Shown piece by piece: positions 17,219 to 24,671 of a stretch of DNA of 38,622 nucleotides (the first letter of the stretch is position 1; the number at the start of each line of letters is the position of its first letter). The position numbers and the translations under genes were made by a program. Source of the DNA: Clostridiaceae bacterium (GTDB lineage Bacteria; Bacillota; Clostridia; Saccharofermentanales; DTU023); the NCBI GenBank assembly GCA_012521015.1, contig JAAYNE010000079.1, forward strand, positions 1-38,622. The letters run 5' to 3'. Under the pieces are notes generated by a model. The model did not search any database, was not told where the DNA came from, and saw only the letters and a program-made list of their open reading frames with translations.

Positions 17219-18478
17219 TTACAACTTGTCTTTACGAATTTTTAAACTCTCTGCATGACAAAATAATCCTTCTGCTTCAGCTACTTCAATTGCCGGATCA
17301 ACAATTTTGCAAAAAGTGTCCTGCGCAATATTGATAATTGCATGGCTGGTCAAAAAATCATTAACATTCAAGCCATGACTGAATCTTGCACTTTGATTGG
17401 TTGGCAAAACATGTGACGGACCTGCAACATAATCTCCCACAGCTTCCGGTGAATAATTACCTTGAAAAACTGCTCCTGCATACTTGATTTGCGGAATAAT
17501 CTCTGCCGCAGCTTGATGTTGAATTGAAACATGTTCCGGTGCAATATAGTTGATAACATTAATCAAATCTTTTCTGTTTCCAACAATTGAATAGTGGTTA
17601 TTTTGCAAAGATTGAGCAATTATTTCAGCTCTGCCTTGTGAAGCCAAAGCTTCTAAAGCTTTCATTCGTACTGTTTTCAACAAATCAGACGACTCTGCTA
17701 CCAAAAAAGTCCTGGCTTCCGGATCATGCTCGGCTTGAGCAAACAAATCAAAAACTACTGCGTCCGGATTGGCAGATTGGTCTATATAAACCAAAATTTC
17801 ACTAGGTCCGGCTATCATATCGATACCAACTTCACCGAAAACCAATCGTTTGGCATTAGCTACAAAACTGTTACCGGGACCGACAATTTTATCCACTTTG
17901 GGAATTGTTTCCGTGCCGTAAGCTAATGCAGCTATAGCCTGTGCTCCGCCGACTGTATACACATTTTCTACTCCACAAATATATAAAGCAGCAAAAGTAA
18001 TATTATTCTCGGTATAAGTAGGAGTTACTACATGAATTTCCGAAACACCAGCAACTTTGGCAGCGATAATGCTCATCAAAACCGAAGAAGGATATAAGGC
18101 TTGCCCGCCCGGAACATAAAAGCCTACTCTTTCTAAAGGATGATAGACATATTGGAATTCACCCAAATCAAGATCTTGATGTTTAATCTTTGCTTCATAG
18201 GATTCTATTCGCTGTTTAATAAATTGTAAAGCATCTTGTAATTCAGGTTCCAAAGCTTCATAACTTGCTTTCAAATACTCAACGGGAACCCTGAATTCTA
18301 CAATCTCTTGCTGATCAAACTTAGCTGTGTACTCACGTAAAGCCTGATCTTTATTTTTGCGGACAGTCTGTAAAACTTGCATTACTTGTTCGGTTTGCTC
18401 AAGATTAGTTTCAGACACAGCATCACTGAACACTAATTTAAAATCTTGACAACTGTAAATCGGTTTTAATTCAATCAT
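17219..18478 (-). CDS. hisD: Histidinol dehydrogenase
   Basis: A 419-residue zinc- and NAD-dependent enzyme that oxidises histidinol to histidine in two steps, the end of the pathway. Signatures: PGGQALYPSSVLM, GPGNSFVANAKRLVFG, IAGPSEILVYID and AQAEHDPEA, plus the catalytic pair region PEHVSIQ. The ATG at 18478 is chosen because GGAG lies 9 bases before it; an in-frame ATG at 18493 has no site. A 110-base gap separates it from hisG; hisC follows after 106 bases. Length and motifs are normal. Confidence 0.95.
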   Translation of the reverse strand: MIELKPIYSCQDFKLVFSDAVSETNLEQTEQVMQVLQTVRKNKDQALREYTAKFDQQEIVEFRVPVEYLKASYEALEPELQDALQFIKQRIESYEAKIKHQDLDLGEFQYVYHPLERVGFYVPGGQALYPSSVLMSIIAAKVAGVSEIHVVTPTYTENNITFAALYICGVENVYTVGGAQAIAALAYGTETIPKVDKIVGPGNSFVANAKRLVFGEVGIDMIAGPSEILVYIDQSANPDAVVFDLFAQAEHDPEARTFLVAESSDLLKTVRMKALEALASQGRAEIIAQSLQNNHYSIVGNRKDLINVINYIAPEHVSIQHQAAAEIIPQIKYAGAVFQGNYSPEAVGDYVAGPSHVLPTNQSARFSHGLNVNDFLTSHAIINIAQDTFCKIVDPAIEVAEAEGLFCHAESLKIRKDKL

Positions 18479-18588
18479 TATGCAAAACTCCATTTTTCAT
18501 CACTTGAAAACTATGAGCAATTCTCTTAAAGCATTGTAGTATTATTAAAAAATTTCTTTTATAATTCTTCTTTTCATTATTCAAGAAA

Positions 18589-19194
18589 TTATTCGAAAAC
18601 TCCAATCTCTTTCAAAAAAGGATAAATTTTTTCCTCTTTTGTATAAAAAGTTTGGCGATTAGCAATCAACCGTGCATGCACATCCATTATTTTCTCATAC
18701 TCTATCAAACCGTTGGCACGCAATGTACTACCAGTTTCAACGATATCAACAATGCCGTCTGCCAAACCAAGCAATGGTGCTAGTTCTACAGAACCGTTGA
18801 GATGAATCAATGAAACCTGCTGGCGTTTTTCTTTGAAATATTTAAAAGCAATATTTCTAAATGTTGTCGCAATCGTTCGGAAACGCTCTACTCCCGGCAA
18901 ACCACAAATAGAAAAATGGCATTCGCCGAACGGAAGGCGTGAAACATTCATAATATCGTATTCATTTTCCGTAATAATATCCAAACCGATAATTCCGATG
19001 TCAGCGCTACCGTTTTCAACATATATTGGTACATCCCTGCCTTTGGCGTAAATAAATTTTACCTCATTAACAATTGTATATAAAGAGCGCGACTTCTCAT
19101 CTAAACCTGTAGAATACTGTTCCAAGCCCTGTTTTTCTAAATAATTCATAAAATCGCTCAACAAACGACCTTTGGGTAATGCGACCGTAATCAT
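18589..19194 (-). CDS. hisG: ATP phosphoribosyltransferase, short form
   Basis: A 201-residue catalytic subunit for the first committed step of histidine synthesis, condensing ATP and PRPP. It is the short form that lacks the C-terminal regulatory domain and needs HisZ. Motifs: VALPKGRLL at the start, VENGSADIGIIGLDII, and the PRPP-binding stretch DGIVDIVETGSTLRANGL. The ATG overlaps the hisZ stop (ATGA), so the two subunits are translationally coupled, fitting their joint octameric enzyme. Histidine feedback would act through HisZ. Confidence 0.95.
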   Translation of the reverse strand: MITVALPKGRLLSDFMNYLEKQGLEQYSTGLDEKSRSLYTIVNEVKFIYAKGRDVPIYVENGSADIGIIGLDIITENEYDIMNVSRLPFGECHFSICGLPGVERFRTIATTFRNIAFKYFKEKRQQVSLIHLNGSVELAPLLGLADGIVDIVETGSTLRANGLIEYEKIMDVHARLIANRQTFYTKEEKIYPFLKEIGVFE

Positions 19195-20003
19195 ATTAAA
19201 CCTCCGTCTTCAAGATTGAGAGCAATGCCGAATGCACTGTCATTATATTCACCACCACTTAAAAGAGGCGTATTGTAATTCAAAAAAACTTGAAAATATA
19301 AACCATTGTAATAGCTTTGAGGTGATCTAAACGACAGATCCAACATGAACTTAATCTGATGTTGTTCTGCTATGTTTCTAATCTGATTGATTAATTTCAT
19401 TCGAATATCATCGGAAAATTCTTGTTGAATTAAATCAAACTGTTGACTGACTCTGGTCGACAATATTTTATACAGTGGATGATCCGCACCAAGTTTTTCT
19501 TTTAATGCACTCAAATTTTTATCATAAATCAAAAATCTGATTTCGTTATCCAAGTCATATTTTTCTAAATATAAATCAATCAAATAGTCATTATTAGTAA
19601 TTAATGATCGCAAAACTTGATTCTGCTGTTCAGTCCGCTCCTGAATAAAATCCAAATGCAGTTTTATACTGTTGACAATCTCATCTGTACTTGGCTGATA
19701 TAATTCAACACCGGCTTGATAAAACGAACGATAATTCCTGATTATCGGACCATAATAACAAAACAGACGATCAGCTAAAAAATATGCTTCATTGAAATTC
19801 AATAACGATCTGGTCCAGTCACTGCGAATTGCATACATTCGCTCATCACGTTCAAAAACAATGCTACTTGGCTGAAATTTCTTGTCTTCGATTCTGAAAG
19901 GCTCAACCATATTTAAATCAATCAATTTATAGCCTTGATCAGCCATGAGTTTTGTATATTGATAACCCAGTAACATCCTATTTAAAAGTTCTTGATTAGA
20001 CAT
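19191..20003 (-). CDS. hisZ: ATP phosphoribosyltransferase regulatory subunit
   Basis: A 270-residue paralogue of class II histidyl-tRNA synthetase without aminoacylation activity. The class II core is visible: DLNMVEPFRIEDKKF and the motif-2-like RSDWTRSLLNF with YYGPIIRNYRSFYQAGVELY; near the C-terminus come YYNGLYFQVFLNY and LLSGGEYNDSAFGIAL. The C-terminal anticodon-binding domain of HisS is absent, and the chain is shorter than typical HisZ (about 390). It is the first gene of the his run, directly behind the predicted promoter and operator. GAGGTAATAGA precedes the ATG, and the stop overlaps hisG. HisZ rather than HisS is supported by that coupling. Confidence 0.9.
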   Translation of the reverse strand: MSNQELLNRMLLGYQYTKLMADQGYKLIDLNMVEPFRIEDKKFQPSSIVFERDERMYAIRSDWTRSLLNFNEAYFLADRLFCYYGPIIRNYRSFYQAGVELYQPSTDEIVNSIKLHLDFIQERTEQQNQVLRSLITNNDYLIDLYLEKYDLDNEIRFLIYDKNLSALKEKLGADHPLYKILSTRVSQQFDLIQQEFSDDIRMKLINQIRNIAEQHQIKFMLDLSFRSPQSYYNGLYFQVFLNYNTPLLSGGEYNDSAFGIALNLEDGGLI

Positions 20004-20071
20004 TCTATTACCTCAAATTGTTGTTAATTAAAATTGAAATTATTTTAAATATAGTATATGCTTTATATACT

Positions 20072-20105
20072 TCATCACTTTATTGCGCTAAAGTGATGAT
20101 GTCAA
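20072..20105 (-). promoter_or_regulatory. his promoter with overlapping perfect inverted repeat (putative HisR operator)
   Basis: On the minus strand TTGACA (20105-20100) is followed by 17 bases and TAAAGT (20082-20077). A second reading is TTTAGC, 17 bases, TATATA just downstream. TCATCACTTTA (20072-20082) and TAAAGTGATGA (20089-20099) form a perfect 11-bp inverted repeat with a 6-base centre, filling the space between -35 and -10. A bound dimer would block polymerase. The neighbouring divergent gene encodes a TrpR-like protein, the obvious candidate ligand. The hairpin lacks a T-run, so a terminator is unlikely. Confidence 0.65.
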
Positions 20106-20173
20106 AAATAATAACAAACTTTTTTATCAGTAGCAAGCAAAAATAATCGACTCAATCAATTTAGGAGAAAATA

Positions 20174-20461
20174 ATGCATATAGATAATTTAAAAGACAAA
20201 TCTTTAGACAATTTGTTTAAAGGCATACTTGCTCTAAAGACTATTGAAGAATGTTATCAGTTCTTCGATGATCTCTGTACAGCAAGTGAAATCATTGCAT
20301 TAAAACAGAGATTTCAGGTTGCAACTCTGATCAAGCAAGGTAAAACCTATTCTGAAATCGAACAGATTACCGGTACTTCCAGCGCTACCATCTCCCGTGT
20401 CAGACGTGCCTTAGAATACGGTAGCAATGGCTATAACACGATTATTGATCGATTAAAATAA
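20174..20461 (+). CDS. hisR: TrpR-like YerC/HisR-family transcriptional regulator
   Basis: A 95-residue all-helical DNA-binding protein of the YerC/YecD branch of the TrpR superfamily. The helix-turn-helix lies at about residues 55-80: GKTYSEIEQITGTSSATISRVRRALEYG. The upstream part (CTASEIIALKQRFQVATLIKQG) is the TrpR-type dimer core. In Firmicutes, members of this group have been linked to histidine-gene control (HisR). Here it is divergent from the eight-gene his run, with a perfect inverted repeat over the his promoter. Histidine as corepressor is an inference. TAGGAGAAAATA before the ATG is a strong ribosome site. Confidence 0.82.
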   Translation: MHIDNLKDKSLDNLFKGILALKTIEECYQFFDDLCTASEIIALKQRFQVATLIKQGKTYSEIEQITGTSSATISRVRRALEYGSNGYNTIIDRLK

Positions 20462-20505
20462 TGATTAATTATTTGCATTTAATAAGATTTCAATCCTAAC
20501 GCTGA

Positions 20506-20561
20506 TTGTTGATGAATAATAAAATTGAAAAAGGCGGTTGTTGATGAATAATAAAATTGAA
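20506..20561 (+). repeat. 24-bp direct repeat duplicating the 5' end of the HAD gene
   Basis: TTGTTGATGAATAATAAAAT plus TGAA occurs at 20506-20529 and again at 20538-20561, separated by 8 bases. The second copy contains the HAD start codon (ATG 20544). The first copy's ATG (20512) opens a 10-codon frame, MNNKIEKGGC, whose TGA overlaps the HAD ATG as TGATG. The duplication thus created a coupled upstream mini-ORF. AAGGCGG between the copies serves as ribosome site for the real gene. Confidence 0.75.
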
Positions 20562-21218
20562 GCTGTGATTTTTGATGTTGACGGAGTTTTACTTGATAGT
20601 ATGCCGAGTTTAAATGCTTTACCATCTATTGTTTTGCAAAAATTAGGCATTGAACCGGAACCAAATTTAGGTCAGACTTTATTTGCTGAAACTTTTGAGA
20701 CTGCATGCGAATATATGATTAAAAGATATAATTTGAAATATTCTTCAGAGCAACTATATGAGGCATTAATGGATTATCAAACAGATATTTATATCAACGA
20801 AATTATGCCTAAGAAATACGCCAAAGAAACTTTGGAATATTTAAAACAATCCGGCATTCCTATGGTGATTGCTACTTCAAATGAACGTTATCTCTGCGAA
20901 GAAGCGATGAAAAAACATGGTTTTTATGACTATTTTTCCGGTATCATCACTTCACCTGAAGTCGGGAATACCAAGGAAGAACCAGATATTTTTTATGCTG
21001 CCTTAGAATTACTAGGTAAGCCAAAACAAAATACCGTTTTATTCGAAGATGGTCTACATGCAATTATAACTGCAAACAATATGGGATTACCTGTAATCGG
21101 TGTTTTCGATCAAGAAAGCTCACATCTGCAAACCGAAATTCGAAAACGGGCAAATCAATACGTAACCGGCTTAGACAAATGGTTAGATTCCCCTGTAGCG
21201 AAAAATTTGGCTTTTTAG
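20544..21218 (+). CDS. HAD-superfamily hydrolase (phosphoglycomutase/phosphatase-like)
   Basis: A 224-residue cytoplasmic phosphatase of HAD subfamily IA. Motif I is VIFDVDGVLLDS (residues 7-18) with the nucleophile and acid/base Asp pair. Motif II is PMVIATSNERYL. Motif III is a lysine in the NTKEEPD region, and motif IV is VLFEDGLHAI. A helical cap lies between motifs I and II. Family members act on small phosphorylated metabolites. It would be tempting to see the missing histidinol phosphatase here because the his genes are adjacent, but known HisN proteins of the HAD type look different and the gene is on the other strand. The ATG at 20544 follows AAGGCGG. Confidence 0.85.
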   Translation: MNNKIEAVIFDVDGVLLDSMPSLNALPSIVLQKLGIEPEPNLGQTLFAETFETACEYMIKRYNLKYSSEQLYEALMDYQTDIYINEIMPKKYAKETLEYLKQSGIPMVIATSNERYLCEEAMKKHGFYDYFSGIITSPEVGNTKEEPDIFYAALELLGKPKQNTVLFEDGLHAIITANNMGLPVIGVFDQESSHLQTEIRKRANQYVTGLDKWLDSPVAKNLAF

Positions 21219-21271
21219 TTTTTAATTTTGGTTAAAGTAATGTCTGATAATTCCGTCAGCCAGACCAAATT

Positions 21272-22714
21272 TCACGCTGATTCTTGATCATAAACTGCAC
21301 GAATGATTATTCTGGTAATTTTTGAATTCTCAGCTTGAACTATCATTTCCATTTTTGTACCTTGTTGATTACCCGGAATAATAAAATTTGATTCAGGAGA
21401 AAACGGATAATTTTTATAAAAATTATTTAAATCCATATTGTAATACAATGAATCCGTTTCACCCTTGGCTGATCCTAAACTTAATTTATCGGATTTTTCA
21501 TTCAATTCTAATTGTTCGACAATTCCCGACCATGTATTACTTTCTAGATCACCAAATCCCTTGATAATTAAAGTTAATTGATCATATTGAACTTGCCAAA
21601 AAACTGCACCGGTTTGTAGAGGATCTTCCATTTCAATTTTTTCAATTTTCGGTTCCCCAAGAAGGGTATTTAGTTTATCACTATAATACATTTCTCTGAC
21701 GCCATTGCTTGACCAAGACAATAAAAAATCATCTTCATAGTATAGATTCAAATGCTGGTTTTTAATCTTATCCGGATAAGGATCAGATACGGAAATTAGG
21801 TTATTAGTTTGCTTAAATGTACAGGTACGAATGTTATTTTGGTTTTTCGTTATAGTAGTTAACTCTTGATGATATTCAATAGAATTTGGCATCAATAGAT
21901 AAACTACACTATTGAGCGGTTCAGTTTCAATACTCAAACGATAATAATTGATCAAAAGTTGTGCTTTGTTGTTCTCTATTTCAGAAATTTCATCTTCAAC
22001 TTGTTCCGGATATGCTTGCAATAACAACCATGCCAACATATCTTTGTCCCGATCATTCAGAGCTTTAAAATAGAATCGGGAAAATTCATATATTTGATTA
22101 ATTTCTTTAATCCAGTTTGCAGATAAATAGGGTTTGCCCTCCGCATCATGTTGAATTCCTATGATCGTTGAAACAACTTCCGTCTCCTGATCAATTTTAT
22201 CATTAACTTCCTGATCATCTTTAAAAAAAATCAATTCATAATATTCCGTACTCTCCGCTTCAAGAGCCAAACCGGACAAGGTTGTACTGATGCTAATTGT
22301 AATCTGGCGTTTTAATTCATCAGGCACACGACGAAATTCGATGATTTCCTTTTTCTCCGGATGAGACATCGCTTCAATATAAAGTGAGAAATCATTGAGC
22401 GAAAGATCTATTTTACTCGACTCAGGTATTGCTGTATAGACTTCTTGGACACTGGCACTGTTATTAATCGAATCAATCATTGCTGACAAGAGTGAAATAT
22501 CTGTAATTTCGCCATCGGCATTGGTATTTATTTTATAAGGAAGCTTTACTTTATTCTCAGTTCTATTATTTGTGCGAACAGAATTCGATCCTAAACTCAA
22601 ACAGCCGGATAGTATTGAAAGCAAAATCAACACACTAGAAAAAATAGCTGAAACTCTTAATATGTTTCGCTTATTCCGTCCGCTTTTTTGTTTTTTTATT
22701 ATTCGCAGTTTCAT
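21272..22714 (-). CDS. Uncharacterised lipoprotein coupled to sigH
   Basis: A 480-residue predicted lipoprotein that I do not recognise. Residues 1-20 are basic (KLRIIKKQKSGRNKRN), 22-37 hydrophobic (LRVSAIFSSVLILLSIL), followed by the lipobox LSGC with Cys at about 38, so it is likely anchored on the outer face of the membrane. The rest is acidic and polar, with mixed helix and strand and no further membrane segment. Its ATG overlaps the sigH stop (ATGA), so it is translated from the sigH mRNA. This placement fits a sensor, an envelope or a developmental role tied to SigH, but nothing in the sequence shows that directly. It ends 53 bases from the HAD gene in convergent orientation. Confidence 0.75.
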   Translation of the reverse strand: MKLRIIKKQKSGRNKRNILRVSAIFSSVLILLSILSGCLSLGSNSVRTNNRTENKVKLPYKINTNADGEITDISLLSAMIDSINNSASVQEVYTAIPESSKIDLSLNDFSLYIEAMSHPEKKEIIEFRRVPDELKRQITISISTTLSGLALEAESTEYYELIFFKDDQEVNDKIDQETEVVSTIIGIQHDAEGKPYLSANWIKEINQIYEFSRFYFKALNDRDKDMLAWLLLQAYPEQVEDEISEIENNKAQLLINYYRLSIETEPLNSVVYLLMPNSIEYHQELTTITKNQNNIRTCTFKQTNNLISVSDPYPDKIKNQHLNLYYEDDFLLSWSSNGVREMYYSDKLNTLLGEPKIEKIEMEDPLQTGAVFWQVQYDQLTLIIKGFGDLESNTWSGIVEQLELNEKSDKLSLGSAKGETDSLYYNMDLNNFYKNYPFSPESNFIIPGNQQGTKMEMIVQAENSKITRIIIRAVYDQESA

Positions 22715-23340
22715 AAATCTTGTTTGTCTTGATATTCGCTCAATTTTTTACGAACTCTCTGGAGGGCTCCGTCCACACTTTTAGTTGAAACATTTAATTT
22801 ATCGGCAATTTCCCGATATGTTTTGCCTTGCAAATATAAACTTGCAACCTGATCTTCGTATTTACTTAAATAATTCTGTAAAAAGTTCTCCAAGTCAATT
22901 TTTAGTTCTTTGTCTAATAACAAACTTTCCGGCGTTAGGGCTGACTCGTCAGATAAAACCTCAAAAAAAGATATCGGTTCATCTTCTGAGCTATTACTAT
23001 AAGAATAATCCAAAGACAGGCTTTCATTCAACGGCTGATGTTTTTTTCTGGTAGCAGTCCTGATTGCATCATATAATCTTGAATCTACAACAGCTGAAGC
23101 ATAGTTTTTGAATGGTACATTTTGCGTCGCATCAAAGCTGGAAATTGCTTGATACAAACCGATCATACCTTCTTGAATTAAATCCTCCTGATCGCCACCT
23201 TGTAAAAATAAACGTCTTGTTTTGCCGGCAACCATATTTTTATATTTTTTCAATAAAACTTCCATTGCTTGCTCATTATTATTTCTTATTAAAGTGATTA
23301 ATTCTTGATCTGTCAATTCATCATATACTATATCTGGCAT
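22711..23340 (-). CDS. sigH: RNA polymerase sigma factor, SigH (Spo0H) type
   Basis: A 209-residue sigma-70 family factor. Region 2 is at about residues 15-90: AMEVLLKKYKNMVAGKTRRL, DQEDLIQEGMIGLYQAISSFD and FKNYASAVVDSRLYDAIRTATRKKH. Region 4 is at about 150-205: YEDQVASLYLQGKTYREIADKLNVSTKSVDGALQRVRKKL. It resembles Bacillus SigH closely in layout. SigH controls the move to stationary phase, competence and sporulation; comF lies nearby in the window. The cysS-mrnC-rlmB-sigH order matches Firmicutes, except that the gene usually between rlmB and sigH (yacP/rae1) is absent. A sigma-A-type promoter lies upstream; the ribosome site is weak. Confidence 0.88.
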   Translation of the reverse strand: MPDIVYDELTDQELITLIRNNNEQAMEVLLKKYKNMVAGKTRRLFLQGGDQEDLIQEGMIGLYQAISSFDATQNVPFKNYASAVVDSRLYDAIRTATRKKHQPLNESLSLDYSYSNSSEDEPISFFEVLSDESALTPESLLLDKELKIDLENFLQNYLSKYEDQVASLYLQGKTYREIADKLNVSTKSVDGALQRVRKKLSEYQDKQDL

Positions 23341-23433
23341 CGGATAATATCTTCTTCTATCTATTACAAATTAATGATTTCATTGTCTATTCGAGTTAAC
23401 TATTGCCTTATCTGTTTCAGAATTAATCTTCAC

Positions 23434-23462
23434 ATCATATCTACTGCTAATTATTGCTTCAA
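23434..23462 (-). promoter_or_regulatory. Promoter for sigH
   Basis: On the minus strand TTGAAG (23462-23457), a 17-base spacer and TATGAT (23439-23434) form a good sigma-A promoter. Transcription would start near 23427, leaving a leader of about 87 bases before the sigH ATG. It lies just after the rlmB stop, so sigH and the coupled lipoprotein gene can be expressed apart from rlmB. Confidence 0.6.
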
Positions 23463-23472
23463 CTATTACAGG

Positions 23473-24267
23473 TTAAGACTTGCGTTGTTCTACAGCTTGA
23501 AAAACGATAATTCCTGCGGCAACGGCTGCATTCAATGAATTAATCTGACCATGCATTGGAATAGTAACTAAAAAGTCACAACGTTTTTTGATGTTCTCAC
23601 TCATACCTTTTGCTTCATTGCCAATTATTAAAGCAATGGAGCCTTTGTAATCAACCTTTTGGTAATTTTCTGCACGATCTACTTCCGTGCCATAAATCCA
23701 AAAATTCTGTTCTTTAATCCTGTCAATGAAAGTTGCCAAATTAGTCACTCTGGCAATCGGTACAAATTCAATTGCACCAGCGGAAGCTTTTGCCACATGA
23801 GCATCAGCAGTAACTGAACGCCGTTCCGGAATCACAACCAAATCGATTCCAGCAGCTTCTGAAATTCGCAAAATCGAGCCGAAATTATACCCATCTTGTA
23901 AATTATCCAAAATCAAGATAAAAGGTTGTTTCCCTTTTGCTTTAAGTTCTTCAAGCAATACAAAAGGATCTACATAATTTTTCGGAGATACTTGAGCAAT
24001 GATACCTTGATGTCTTGGAGTTTCTGCCATCTCCTCGAAAACATTTTTTTCTACTTCAATGATGATTGCACCTTGTTCTTTACATTCAAGAACTAACTCA
24101 TGCAATCTTTGCTCACGACGTTGATTAGTTTTTACAACCCAAACTTTATTAATCGAACGTCCTGCACGTAGTGCTTCATTAATCGGATTACGACCTTCAA
24201 TTCGGTCAAGATATTTTTCAGCATTATTTTCAACTTTATCGTTTGTAAGTTGATTATCTTTAGTCAA
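23473..24267 (-). CDS. rlmB: 23S rRNA (guanosine-2'-O-)-methyltransferase RlmB-type
   Basis: A 264-residue SPOUT methyltransferase. The N-terminal substrate-binding domain (about 20-95) begins RIEGRNPINEALRAGRSI. The knotted SAM-binding domain shows FILILDNLQDGYNFGSILR, VTADAHVAKASAGAIEFVPIARV, IALIIGNEAKGMSE and IPMHGQINSLNAAVAAGI, all characteristic of TrmH/RlmB enzymes. It is predicted to methylate a 23S rRNA guanosine in the cytoplasm. The TTG at 24267 is preferred because GGAG lies 6 bases before it; a TTG at 24279 would contain the site. It follows mrnC after 20 bases. RlmB versus a paralogue rests on the mrnC-rlmB-sigH context. Confidence 0.9.
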   Translation of the reverse strand: MTKDNQLTNDKVENNAEKYLDRIEGRNPINEALRAGRSINKVWVVKTNQRREQRLHELVLECKEQGAIIIEVEKNVFEEMAETPRHQGIIAQVSPKNYVDPFVLLEELKAKGKQPFILILDNLQDGYNFGSILRISEAAGIDLVVIPERRSVTADAHVAKASAGAIEFVPIARVTNLATFIDRIKEQNFWIYGTEVDRAENYQKVDYKGSIALIIGNEAKGMSENIKKRCDFLVTIPMHGQINSLNAAVAAGIIVFQAVEQRKS

Positions 24268-24287
24268 AATAAACTCCAAAGTATTAT

Positions 24288-24671
24288 CTACAATGTATCA
24301 AATTCTAAATCCGGATTAGCTTTGCTTAACAGATCAAGTAATCTTTCGGTATCACCTTCAAGATAAATATAACCGATCAAAGTTTCAAATGCAGTTGCTT
24401 GACGATAGTCCGCCGGATCAACATTACGAGCGGACGGCACAGATAGGTTGCCGGCTCTTTTGACTACTTGAACCTCAGATTCGGACAAGTACGGTAACAC
24501 TAATTGTAAAGCTTCAGCTTGAGCCTCCGCATTGACCAGTTTAATTACTTCACTATGTAAAGGACCGGCTTTTGCCGAATACAATTTTAATAATGACAAA
24601 CGAATTTGCAGTTCATAAACCGCATCTCCGATATATGCCAAGGTTGAAATCGGCAAATCCAAGGTTTTCAC
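24288..24671 (-). CDS. mrnC: Mini-ribonuclease III
   Basis: A 127-residue RNase III catalytic domain without the double-stranded RNA-binding domain, matching Mini-III. LAYIGDAVYELQIRLSLL at about residues 11-28 contains the acidic metal-binding residues, and FETLIGYIYLEGDTERLLDLL near residue 93 is the second half of the active site. Mini-III matures 23S rRNA ends. The start is GTG, overlapping the cysS stop as TAGTG, so it is coupled to cysS. rlmB follows, placing two 23S rRNA maturation genes together. Identification is firm. Confidence 0.93.
   Translation of the reverse strand: MKTLDLPISTLAYIGDAVYELQIRLSLLKLYSAKAGPLHSEVIKLVNAEAQAEALQLVLPYLSESEVQVVKRAGNLSVPSARNVDPADYRQATAFETLIGYIYLEGDTERLLDLLSKANPDLEFDTL

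Noticed and set aside
20544-21218. HAD protein as the missing histidinol-phosphate phosphatase
   Set aside because: It resembles beta-phosphoglucomutase/phosphatase IA proteins rather than known HisB-N or HisN types, and lies on the opposite strand; adjacency alone is not enough.
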